Of a stretch of 64,000 bases of DNA, positions 7,641-17,600 are shown piece after piece (positions within the stretch are counted from its first letter, which is position 1; each line of letters opens with the position of its first letter). Origin of the DNA: an uncultured Planctomycetia bacterium (lineage in GTDB: Bacteria; Planctomycetota; UBA1135; GCA-002686595); assembly GCA_937952135.1 (NCBI GenBank), contig CALFYL010000298.1, positions 1 through 64,000 of the forward strand, in the 5' to 3' direction. A model generated the notes under the pieces. That model was given only the letters and a program-made list of their open reading frames with translations, did no database searches and was not told the origin of the DNA. The position numbers and the translations under genes are program-made.

Positions 7641-9038
7641 CTACTTCCGCTCCAGCGGAGTTCGCTGCGCGCCCTGCTCCAGAACCAGGCCGGTCACCTT
7701 TCCCTGGGCGTCGAGTTGGAACTCGATGGCGGGCCCCCGAGGGTCCGAGAAGCGCGTCTCCGATCGGGCGGCGAGGGGCGCCTCGGGGTTGGCGCCCGGC
7801 TTGACGAGCAGCGTCGTCCCGTCGCGGCGGAACGTCATCGTGAAACCGGACGCCGCCTCGTACTCACCGACGTAGCGGTCGAGGACGGCCGCGGACAGCG
7901 CCAACCCAGGTGCTCGAGGCGCCGGCTTCGGCGGGACGGGCGCCGGCGCTGCGGGGAGTGCATCGATCCACGCCGCCATTCGCTGCCGCGTCGCTTCGTC
8001 CGGCAGACGGCCGATGCCGCCGCCGAGGTTGTCGAGCATGTGCTCCGCCTTGGTTGTCCCCACGCGGGCCACGGTGACGGCTGGGTGGCTGATGACGTAC
8101 TTGAGGAAGAACTGCGCCCAGGACTTGGCGTCGAATTCGGCGGCCCAGTCCGGAAGGGGCCTGTCGCCGACGCGCCCGAAGAGGTTGCTGCCGCTGCTGC
8201 AACTGAACCCTCCGTTGTTGCCGGAGGGGAAGAACGCCATCACGGCGATCTTCCGCTCCCGGGCGAGCGGCAGGATCGTGTCCTCGACGCGGGCGCGATT
8301 GCCGACGTCGTAGTCGACACCGATGAAGTCGATGGGCTCCTTGCTCATCACCGATTCGAGCGCGTCATACCCCGCGTCGGCAATCGTCTGCACGCCGATG
8401 TACCGGATGCGCCCTTGCGCCTTCATCTCGCTCAGCGCGCCGAGGTGCGTCGGATCGCCTTGCGGGTTCACCATGACCAAGTCGAGCTTGGTCGCCTTCA
8501 GTCTCGTCAACAGCATCTCCACGTGCGCCTTCGCCACGGCGGGGCCGGGCTGCGGCGGGCCTCCGGGACCGCCGGGGGGAGCACCCCTCGTCGACCAGAA
8601 GAGCTTGCTCTGGATCCCGAGCTGGTTCGCGGCCGTCGCGTGAAACTCCTCCGAGGACCCGTTCACGTGCAGCGCGTCGAAGACCGCGCCGCCGTTGTCG
8701 GCGAACGTCTCGAGGACCTCCTTGAGCGCGGCCTGGGCCGCGCACGACGGATGGTTCGAGAACGAAAGTCCGATGACCGGAAGCTTCTCGCCGGTGGACG
8801 GGATGGCCCGACGCAGGAGCGTTCCGGCCTGCTGCGAAAGTGCGCTCGACGCCGGGCGATCTCTCGGCAGCGGGCGCAGCGGCACGGCCAGAACCCGCCG
8901 CCGACGAAAGCGCCACGGAAGGTCTCTCCGCCGAAGCACCCGTCGTCCCACGGTGGCGCTCGCGAAAGCCGTCCCGGGCGCGGCGCGCGCTGAACGCGGC
9001 GTCGAGGCGCGCTTGCGCCACCCCGCGCTTTCTGTCAT
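7641..9038 (-). CDS. Aldo/keto reductase-fold protein lacking catalytic residues, with C-terminal DUF3471-like domain
   Basis: The core from about residue 81 (IPSTGEKLPVIGL) to 380 follows the AKR barrel of the type fused to Tat signals: LKEVLETFADNGGAVFDALH, GRIRYIGVQTIADAGYDALE, SWAQFFLKYVISHPAVTVA. The catalytic tetrad looks broken: Asp is kept (VFDALH), but Tyr is Asn (HVNGSSE where DTSPMYGRSE is usual), Lys is Arg (LFWSTRG) and His is Asn (LDLVMVNP). The last ~80 residues (LDRYVGEYEAASGFTMTF) resemble DUF3471, often appended to periplasmic hydrolases. The start is uncertain: the N-terminal 75 residues are Arg-rich (RRRDLPWRFRRRRVLAV) and could be a degenerate Tat signal or non-coding, so translation may begin nearer 8870. 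A signalling or binding role is more likely than reductase activity. Confidence 0.7.
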   Translation of the reverse strand: MTESAGWRKRASTPRSARAAPGTAFASATVGRRVLRRRDLPWRFRRRRVLAVPLRPLPRDRPASSALSQQAGTLLRRAIPSTGEKLPVIGLSFSNHPSCAAQAALKEVLETFADNGGAVFDALHVNGSSEEFHATAANQLGIQSKLFWSTRGAPPGGPGGPPQPGPAVAKAHVEMLLTRLKATKLDLVMVNPQGDPTHLGALSEMKAQGRIRYIGVQTIADAGYDALESVMSKEPIDFIGVDYDVGNRARVEDTILPLARERKIAVMAFFPSGNNGGFSCSSGSNLFGRVGDRPLPDWAAEFDAKSWAQFFLKYVISHPAVTVARVGTTKAEHMLDNLGGGIGRLPDEATRQRMAAWIDALPAAPAPVPPKPAPRAPGLALSAAVLDRYVGEYEAASGFTMTFRRDGTTLLVKPGANPEAPLAARSETRFSDPRGPAIEFQLDAQGKVTGLVLEQGAQRTPLERK

Positions 9039-9047
9039 CACCACCGC

Positions 9048-11018
9048 GTGACCGATTCCAACGCCTCGCCCCGCGCCGCCGAGTCGTCGACGGGCCGCGG
9101 CGAGCTCGTCGCGCTGCTCGTCGTCGCGCTGCTGACGCTTGCCGCGCTCGGAGTGCGGCTCGCGAACCTCGACTTCGCGCTGCCCTACCAACAGGAGCCC
9201 GACCCGCACATCCTCGGGCAGGTCGAGGCGCTCTCGAAGCCCGACGTCAGCGAGCGCGACATCTTCTTCAGCTCGATCTACCCGCACCTCGTCGCGCGCA
9301 CGGCGCTCGTCACGGGCGCCGGTCCGGTGCAGGGCGCCGCTCCGCAGGCCCCGCTCGAGGAGCACCTCGCCGCCGCCTCGTCGCTGCACGTCCACGTTCG
9401 CAGCGTCGTCGCGTGGCTCTCGGTGCTGCTCGTCCCCGCGACCTACTGGCTCTGCCGCCTCTTCCAAACGCGCGGCGCCGCGCTTTTCGCGGCGGCGCTC
9501 GCCGCCACGAGCCTCTTCAGTCTGCACTTCGGCCAGCAAGCGCGCCCGCACGCCGCCGTCGCCCCGCTCGTCGGCTTCGCGGTCGCGGCAGCGGTCTGGC
9601 TGCGGCGATCTCCGAGCGCGCTCTCCTTCGCCGGCTTCGGCGGCTTCTTCGCGCTCGCCCTGGGTTGCCTCACGAACGCCGCCGCCGCCGGACTCTCGGC
9701 TCTGCCGGCCTACTTTCTCCGCGAGAACGCGCGCGGCTGGCGCCGCTGGATCGATGCACGCGTCTTGATTCCCGTCGCTTTGGCGGCCCTTTCGCTGCGA
9801 GTTTTCTGGCCGTTTTTGTTCGTTCCAGCTCCCGCCGACGCCGCCGCCAGCTCGGGCGCGCCCGAAGTCGCGCCGTCGAGCGGTCCGCTGCTGCGTGCGA
9901 TCGTCGCCGGGCTCCTGCTCGGCGTCGGCGCGCTCGGCTGCGTCGCCGATTGGCTGCGGCCGAAATCGAACGCCAAGCTTCGCTGGGGCGCCGTGGCGCT
10001 CACGCTCGCCGGCGCGGCGGGCCTCTACGCGATGCGCGACGAGACCGTGCACGTCGCATGGCAGACGATTCGACTCGCCGACTTCGCGGGCGGCGGCTTC
10101 GAGTTGCTGTTCACGACGCTGTGGTACTACGAGCCCGTCGCGCTCGTGCTGTTCGCGATCGGCGTCGCCGCGTGGTGTTTCACGCCGCGAGAGGACCCCA
10201 CGCGCGCGCGCGCGAAGGATCTCGTCGTCGTGCTCGCCTTCGCCGCCGTGTACGCGCTCGTGATCGGGCTGTTCGAGAAGAACCAGCAGCGCTTCGCGAT
10301 GCCGTTGCTTCCGTTCCTCTACTGCGGGGCGGCCTTTGGCATGAGCGCGCTCGCCCGCGCTCTCGGACCGGTTCTCCGGCGCGTCGTGCGCCGTGCGAGT
10401 CCGCGCGCGAACGCGGGCTTGGTCGCCGGCCTCGCGCTCGCGACGCCCGTGCTCGCGACGGCGGGTTACGTCGGCATGCGCTCGCGGCCGCACACGCTCG
10501 AGCAAGTTGCGCAATGGCTGCGCGCGAACTCAGAGCCCGGTCGCGAGAAGCTCGCGCTGCACCTGTTGTACGACGTTCCGCTCGCGCGCGAGGAGCGCAA
10601 CCTGTTCGACGAATCCGGCGCGCCGCGGACCATCTTCAGTCCGTGGCAGCGCTACCAGCAGTCGTGGATGCGCGCGTGGAACGGCGAGCGCTGGAACGTC
10701 GAGTTCCTCTGCGGCGAGCGCGAGCGCTGGGCCTGGATCGCGAAGAATCCGGGCGAATACGTCGAGACTCTGGGCGCGGAGCTCGTGATCTGCCCGGGCG
10801 AAGCGGCGGCCGGCGCGAACCCGCTGACGGCGGCGGTCCGCGAGGCCGTGCGCGAGCGCGGCGACCTGGTCGCGAGCTTCCCCGACGAGCGCCGCCCGCC
10901 GACCTCGGGCCTGTCGGGACTCGACACTCCGCACTTCACGCGCTTCGTGTTGACCGCGCGTTGGTTCGGGCCCGAGGTCGAGATCTATCGAATCCGCCAC
11001 GTGGGCGCGCCGCGCTGA
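9048..11018 (+). CDS. Polytopic PMT/GT39-like glycosyltransferase
   Basis: 656 residues, GTG start, with about 10 membrane helices between residues 20 and 480 and a soluble C-terminal domain of about 170 residues. Directly after the first helix comes RLANLDFALPYQQEPDPHI, placing an acidic motif in the first extracytoplasmic loop where GT39/GT83-type enzymes keep their catalytic Asp. FGQQARPHAAVAPL follows the third or fourth helix as in that superfamily. Such enzymes use polyprenyl-phosphate sugars on the outer face of the membrane; donor and acceptor are not readable. The start lies 9 bp from the divergent aldo/keto reductase gene. Confidence 0.75.
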   Translation: MTDSNASPRAAESSTGRGELVALLVVALLTLAALGVRLANLDFALPYQQEPDPHILGQVEALSKPDVSERDIFFSSIYPHLVARTALVTGAGPVQGAAPQAPLEEHLAAASSLHVHVRSVVAWLSVLLVPATYWLCRLFQTRGAALFAAALAATSLFSLHFGQQARPHAAVAPLVGFAVAAAVWLRRSPSALSFAGFGGFFALALGCLTNAAAAGLSALPAYFLRENARGWRRWIDARVLIPVALAALSLRVFWPFLFVPAPADAAASSGAPEVAPSSGPLLRAIVAGLLLGVGALGCVADWLRPKSNAKLRWGAVALTLAGAAGLYAMRDETVHVAWQTIRLADFAGGGFELLFTTLWYYEPVALVLFAIGVAAWCFTPREDPTRARAKDLVVVLAFAAVYALVIGLFEKNQQRFAMPLLPFLYCGAAFGMSALARALGPVLRRVVRRASPRANAGLVAGLALATPVLATAGYVGMRSRPHTLEQVAQWLRANSEPGREKLALHLLYDVPLAREERNLFDESGAPRTIFSPWQRYQQSWMRAWNGERWNVEFLCGERERWAWIAKNPGEYVETLGAELVICPGEAAAGANPLTAAVREAVRERGDLVASFPDERRPPTSGLSGLDTPHFTRFVLTARWFGPEVEIYRIRHVGAPR

Positions 11019-11114
11019 GCCAGGTGTTGGGCCACGTGTCGAGCCACGTCTCTCGCTACCATCCGCGTCCCACCCGGGTCGGGCTGGAATGAGGCTGCAC
11101 ATGGAGGCGCGCGC

Positions 11115-11794
11115 GTGAAAATCCTGATCGTCGACGACGACCCCAAGCTGCGCGGATTCGTGGCGAAGGGGCTCGAGACCCACGGCATCGAGAGCGTGTC
11201 GGCGTCCGATGGCGCCGAAGCGCTGTCGGTGCTCGAGCGCTCGCTCGCCGACCGGCCCGACCTGATCCTGCTCGACGTGATGATGCCCGGAAAGACGGGC
11301 ATGGAGTTTCTCGAGGAGCTGCGCCGGCGCGGGTACGACCTGCCGGTGATCTTCGTTACGGCTCGGCGCGGCGTCGAGGACCGCGTGAAGGGCCTGCGGC
11401 TCGGCGCGGACGACTACATCCTCAAGCCCTTCGAGTTCGACGAGCTGCTGGCGCGCATCGAAGCGGTGATCCGCCGCCGCCAGAGCGTGCCGGTGTTCGA
11501 GGTCGGGGAGCTGCGCATCGACGTCGCGCGCCGCATCGTCGAGCGCGGCGGCCAGCGCGTGGAGCTCAGCCCGAAGGAATTCGACCTCCTGCGCACGCTC
11601 GCCGAGGCGCGCGGCCGCGTGGTGACGCGCACCGAGCTGCTCAAGGTCGTGTGGGGCATCACCTTCGACCCGGAGACGAACGTCGTCGACGCGCTCGTGG
11701 CGCGTTTGCGCCGGCGGCTCGACCGCGCGGGCGCGTCGATGATCGACACGGTCATCGGGCAAGGCTACCGCCTCGTCGCGCCGCGCGAGGGCAA

Positions 11795-11798
<4 letters not shown>
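11115..11798 (+). CDS. OmpR/PhoB-family response regulator
   Basis: 227 residues: a receiver domain (1-118) with the acidic pair VDDDPK, the phospho-accepting Asp in LILLDVMMPG (about residue 54), Thr in VIFVTAR and Lys in YILKPF, then a winged-helix effector domain (about 128-222; ELSPKEFDLLRTLAEARGRV and VDALVARLRRRLD). The GTG at 11115 has GGAGG 7 nt upstream. It overlaps its sensor kinase by GTGA, forming a two-gene operon. The target promoters are not visible. Confidence 0.95.
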
Positions 11799-13246
<1,448 letters not shown>

Positions 13247-14977
13247 TCCCACGCGGATGCGCGAGACGATCGAGAAGCGCTGGCGCTCCTCGCGCGGTTT
13301 CTTCTCCCACAGCGACTCGCGCACGACGGCGATGAAGTCGCTGCCCTCGCGCTGCGCGCGCCCTTCGAAGCGGCCGTCGAGGAGCTCCGCGGGATCCGCG
13401 CCGACGCAGCGTCCCGCGCCGTAGAAGCGCGGGCCTTCGGGGTGGGTGCCGTAGCACGGAACCTCGCGCGGCGTTTGCGGGTGCGAGGCGACGACGGCGG
13501 CGAGTTCGCGGTCGCTCTTGACCACGTCGAGCACGGGCCCGAGCAGGAACATCGTCGTCGAAACGCCGAGCGCCCACGTCAGCGCGACGCCGTTGGCCCA
13601 CGCCGTCATGCGGCGCTCGCGCCACGCGCGCCACGCGAGCCCGGCGCCGGCGACGAACACCGCACCGGCGATCGCGCCGCGCCACGGCAGGCTCGGGAAG
13701 TCGTGGAGCAGGCGTTGGAACTCGTGCTGTTCGTCGAGAAGCCCGTCGACGCGCGGCCACAAGACGCCGGCGAGCGGAACGCCGGCGGCGAGTGCGACGC
13801 CCAAGAGCAGCAGGAAGCCGAGCGGCACCGCGGCGGACTTCGCGCCGACGCGGTTCGTGTCGAGTGCGCGCACGAGCCGGTGGGCGGCGAGCATCGCGAA
13901 CGCCGGGTACGCGCTCATGAGGTAGAGCTCGCGCTTCGCGGGGATGATCGAGAAGAACACGAAGAGCACCGCCGCCCACCACCACAGGCGAGCGAGGCCC
14001 GCTTGGCGAGCGTCGCCGCGCCGCTGCGCGCGCCAGGCTCGGAAGCCATCGACGCAACCCAGCAGCACGGGTACGGCCCACGGCAGCACGAGCAGCGGAA
14101 CCTGCAACAGGTTCTGCCACGGCGGCCCGTGGTGCGCCGTGCCCTTCGCCGCGCGCTCGAGGTGTTGTCCGAAGAACAAGGGCCGCCAGAGCGCGGGCTC
14201 GCGCAGTGCGGCGGCGACGGCCCACGTCGCGACGGGCACGATGGCGATCAGGACCGCGCCGACGACGGCGAGCCGCGAGGCGCGCGCACGTTCGACGCGA
14301 AGGCCCATCACGCGCCACGCGAGCAGTGGAAGCCCGGCGTTGACCAACGCGACCGGGCCCTTGGCGAGCATCCCGACACTCACCAGGGCGCCCGCCAGGA
14401 GCAGGGTGCGGTTCGCTTCGCGCTCGTCGCGCGCGGGCAAGGAGGCAAAGTACAAGCCGCCCACGCACCCGAAGGTCAGCATGGGATCGAGGGCGATGCG
14501 CGCTCCGTTCCAGAGGATCAGTGCAAAACCCACAAACAACAACGGCGCCCAGCGCGCCTCGCGCGGACCGAGCCACTGCGCGGCGAGGCGGCTCGTGAAC
14601 CACGCCGTGCCCGCCGTCGCGGCGAGCGAGACAAGGCGCATCGCCGCGGCGCTCCAGCCGCTCAGCCAGCCGAACCAGCCGCTGATCCAATACACGAGCG
14701 GCGGTTTGTCGGGGTACAGCTCGCCGCAACGCCGCATCACGAGGTACTCGTCGTGGTCGAACATCCACTTCGCGACCATCGCGTAGCGCGGCTCGTCCGG
14801 AGCCCAAAGTTCGCGGAAAAACGCGGCAAATACGAGCGGAACGAGGAACCACGCCCAATGCAGGCGCGGACTCGCATCGAGACTCGGGTTCATGCTTTCG
14901 CTGGGCTCGGAGGGCGGGGCACGCGCTAAACTGGATTCTCGCACGCTCCGCGGCAATCCTCACTTCGGCGTACATCG

Positions 14978-15772
14978 ATGCCCGTTCAGTTCTCCCTCAG
15001 CGCGAGTCCCCTCGCCACCCGCGAGTCTGCGGCCGTCGATCAGCTCGAGCTCAGCCTCGTCGCTCCGGTCTACGACGAGAAGGACAACCTCGAGCCGCTC
15101 TACAACCGCGTCGTCGAAGTCTTCGGCGATCGGACGCGCTGGGAGCTCGTGCTCGTCGACGACGGGAGCCGCGACGGCTCGGCGCAGGTGATCCGCGCGC
15201 TGGCGCAACGCGATCCGCGCGTCCGCGGCGTGTTCTTCGCGAAGAACTGCGGGCAGACGACCGCGATGCGGATGGGCATCCACAGTTCGCGCGCGCCGCT
15301 GATCGCGACGCTCGACGCCGACATGCAGAACGATCCGGCGGACATCCCGAAGCTGATCGAACAGCTCGGCGACAACGACGCCGTCGTCGGCTATCGCCTC
15401 AAGCGCAACGACAACTTCGTGCGCCGCGCGAGCTCGCGCATCGCCAACCGCGTGCGCAACGCGCTCAGCGGAGATTCGATCCGCGACACGGGCTGCTCGC
15501 TGAAGGTCTTCCGCGCGCCGGCGATCCGCGAGATCCCGCTGCACTTCGAGGGCATGCACCGTTTCATGCCGACGCTGCTGCGCTACTACGGCTTCAAGGT
15601 CGTCGAGCACCCGGTCTCGCACCACCCGCGCCGCGCCGGCGTGTCCAAGTACGGCGTGCTCAACCGCGCCTTCCGCGCCTTCCGCGACCTGCTCGCCGTG
15701 CGCTGGATGCGTTCGCGAATCCGCCGCGCCGTGATCCTCGCTGCGCCCGACGAGTCCGGACCGCAGTCGTGA
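14978..15772 (+). CDS. GT2 polyprenyl-phosphate sugar synthase-like enzyme
   Basis: 264 residues, GT-A fold: LSLVAPVYDEKDNLEPLYNR, LVLVDDGSRDGSA (DDGS 61-64), FFAKNCGQTTAMRMGI and TLDADMQNDPADIPKL (DAD 113-115), then GCSLKVFRAPAIREIPLHFE and RRAGVSKYGVLNR. This is the DPM1/ArnC-type pattern, which makes polyprenyl-phosphate sugars at the cytosolic face. Unlike ArnC or GtrB it has no C-terminal membrane helices, so it would be soluble or peripheral. It overlaps the LAB_N gene by GTGA. The sugar is not predictable from sequence. Confidence 0.88.
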   Translation: MPVQFSLSASPLATRESAAVDQLELSLVAPVYDEKDNLEPLYNRVVEVFGDRTRWELVLVDDGSRDGSAQVIRALAQRDPRVRGVFFAKNCGQTTAMRMGIHSSRAPLIATLDADMQNDPADIPKLIEQLGDNDAVVGYRLKRNDNFVRRASSRIANRVRNALSGDSIRDTGCSLKVFRAPAIREIPLHFEGMHRFMPTLLRYYGFKVVEHPVSHHPRRAGVSKYGVLNRAFRAFRDLLAVRWMRSRIRRAVILAAPDESGPQS

Positions 15773-16392
15773 CGGCCGCCGAAATCCTCGGCTGGGTCGG
15801 CAACGTCTGTTTCTTCTCGCGCTTCTTCGTCCAGTGGTGGAAAAGTGAGCGCGCCAAGAACAGCGTCGCGCCGCCGCTCTTCTGGCACCTGTCGCTGATC
15901 GGCTCGATCTCGCTGGGCGTGTACGCCTTCGAGCAGCACACGCACGTGCTCCTCGCCGGCTATGTGCTCAACGGCTTGATCTACGCGCGCAACCTGTGGT
16001 TCCAGCGCGGCGCCGCGCGGCCGCTCTCGACCGCGGCGGCCACGTCCCTCGCTGTGTTCGCGGCCACGCTGCTGGTCGTCGGCGCGATCTACGAGCTGCG
16101 CCACCGCTCCGACCCGTCGCTCGCCTGGGTGATCGTCGCCGGCGTCGGCCAATCGCTCTGGTCCGCGCGCTTCGTCGTGCAGTGGTGGGCCAGCGAACGC
16201 GCGGCCCACAGCCATTTTCCGCGCGTGTTCTGGTGGCTCTCGCTCGCGGGCAACCTCTTGCTGCTCGCCTACGCGCTGCACCTCGGCAAGGCCATCTTCA
16301 TCGCCGGCTTCGTGCCCGGGCCGCTGGTGCAGATCCGCAACCTCATGCTCGGCCGCAACGCCGGACAGCCCAGCCCCAGTCGGGCGGAGTGA
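15769..16392 (+). CDS. Membrane protein with two LAB_N repeats
   Basis: 207 residues, about six membrane helices. It contains two copies of the LAB_N domain (the N-terminal domain of some lipid-A-disaccharide synthases): FSRFFVQWWKSERAKNS with FWHLSLIGSISLGVYAF in the first half, and ARFVVQWWASERAAHS with FWWLSLAGNLLLLAYAL in the second. The function of free LAB_N proteins is not established. The overlapping GT2 gene and the nearby ArnT-like gene suggest a part in handling or flipping a lipid-linked sugar (inference). An internal duplication giving a pseudo-dimer recalls small transporters of the EmrE/ArnE-F kind in layout, not in sequence. Confidence 0.88.
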   Translation: MTAAEILGWVGNVCFFSRFFVQWWKSERAKNSVAPPLFWHLSLIGSISLGVYAFEQHTHVLLAGYVLNGLIYARNLWFQRGAARPLSTAAATSLAVFAATLLVVGAIYELRHRSDPSLAWVIVAGVGQSLWSARFVVQWWASERAAHSHFPRVFWWLSLAGNLLLLAYALHLGKAIFIAGFVPGPLVQIRNLMLGRNAGQPSPSRAE

Positions 16393-16432
16393 GGCGTCGG
16401 AGGAGCGCCGCTGCGGAGCTCAGCCGCGGAGT

Positions 16433-16786
16433 TCAACCGATGGCGGGCTTCATGTAGACGCAGTAGACCGCGACGACGACGAGCGCGGTCGCGATGAGCG
16501 ACAGGATGCTCGCGATGCCCGGGCGGCGGAAGGCGATCCCGGCGAGGGCCGAGAGGATCAGCCAGCAACCGATCTTCACCAGCGCCCACATCGGCCAAGG
16601 CCAGCCGAAGCCGCCCTTGTGCAGCAGTCCGATGCCGGCGACCAGCATCACCAGGCTCGCGATGCCGGTGATCATCAGGTGCATGCCGCGGCGCTCGGGG
16701 CGCGGCGCGGCGAAGGCGGAGAAGGTGTAGCCGACGAGCACGAAGCCGGCGATGACGTGGAGGAGCGAGTAGTAGAGCGGGTCCAT
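16433..16786 (-). CDS. Small four-helix membrane protein, unknown function
   Basis: 117 residues from the ATG at 16786 (MDPLYYSLLHVIAGFVLVGY); an earlier start at 16864 would add 26 Arg-rich residues and is unlikely. There are four hydrophobic helices (about 6-24, 38-57, 66-86 and 93-112) separated by short basic loops (APRPERRGMH, FRRPG). Length and layout recall SirB-type or other small four-helix membrane families, but no diagnostic motif is seen. It converges on the LAB_N gene with a 40-bp gap and is divergent from the DUF1080-like lipoprotein. Confidence 0.65.
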   Translation of the reverse strand: MDPLYYSLLHVIAGFVLVGYTFSAFAAPRPERRGMHLMITGIASLVMLVAGIGLLHKGGFGWPWPMWALVKIGCWLILSALAGIAFRRPGIASILSLIATALVVVAVYCVYMKPAIG

Positions 16787-16943
16787 GGCGCCTAGCGTGC
16801 GGAACGGCGCGCGTCGAAACAACCGTCGCCGGCAACTGTCGCTGCGGCCGAAGTGACGCTTCAAGGATCTCGCAACTAGCTCGCGACGCGCGCCGCCCGC
16901 CGCCGTGTTCGCCGCGGACCCACTTCGCTAAGTTGAGCCGACC

Positions 16944-17600
16944 ATGAAGATCCAACTCCTCGCACTGATGTTCCTGGCTGGCTGCAACGCCGCTTCTTCG
17001 GTCGCGCCGACCGAAGGAGCGATCGGCTTCGACGGTCCGACGACTGCGGCCTGGCGCGCGGGCAGCACCGGCGGAAGCGGCCCGGCCGCGACCTGGGAAG
17101 TCCGCGCCGACCCGCGCGCGATCTCGGCGCCGAACGCGCTGGCCATGACGGCCCAGAACCACGAGTCGGAGGAGCGTTTCAATTTGTATTGGAGCGAGGC
17201 GCTGCGCTTCCAGAACGGCCGCATCGCCGTGGCCGTGCGCGCCGATTCGGGCGAGATCGACCAGGGCGGCGGTCCCGCCTGGCGCATCAAGGACGAGAAC
17301 AACTACTACATCTGCCGCGTCAATCCGCTCGAGGCGAATTACCGCGTGTACGTCGTCAAGGACGGCGTGCGCAAGCAGCTCGCGACCGCGCGCGTCGACA
17401 TCGCGACCGGACTGTGGCACAAGCTCGAGATCGAGCACGTGGGCGACAAGATCACGTGCTGGCTCGACGGCAAGAAGCAACTCGAAGCGACGGACGGCGC
17501 GCTTCTGGGAGACGGCGGCGTCGGGCTGTGGACCAAAGCCGATGCGCTGACCAGTTTCGACGATCTGTCGCTCGCGCCGAAAACGTCCGCGGGCTACTGA
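16944..17600 (+). CDS. Lipoprotein with DUF1080/LamG-like jelly-roll
   Basis: 218 residues with a lipoprotein signal (MKIQLLALMFLAGC, Cys14). The mature part reads as a concanavalin-like beta sandwich of the DUF1080 type common in planctomycetes: FQNGRIAVAVRADSGEIDQG, GPAWRIKDENNYYICRVNP, VDIATGLWHKLEIEHVGDKI, CWLDGKKQLEATDG and GLWTKADALTSFDDLSL. Members include glycan-binding modules and 3-keto-glycoside hydrolases; the residues that would decide catalysis are not obvious to me. It probably binds a glycan or polymer in the periplasm or on the outer membrane. It ends 7 bp inside the convergent GT4 gene. Confidence 0.8.
   Translation: MKIQLLALMFLAGCNAASSVAPTEGAIGFDGPTTAAWRAGSTGGSGPAATWEVRADPRAISAPNALAMTAQNHESEERFNLYWSEALRFQNGRIAVAVRADSGEIDQGGGPAWRIKDENNYYICRVNPLEANYRVYVVKDGVRKQLATARVDIATGLWHKLEIEHVGDKITCWLDGKKQLEATDGALLGDGGVGLWTKADALTSFDDLSLAPKTSAGY

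Noticed and set aside
9039..10514. Continuation of the minus-strand aldo/keto reductase frame far upstream
   Set aside because: It lies antisense to a well-supported membrane glycosyltransferase and its translation is a low-complexity Arg/Glu/Ala string without any motif; shadow frame.
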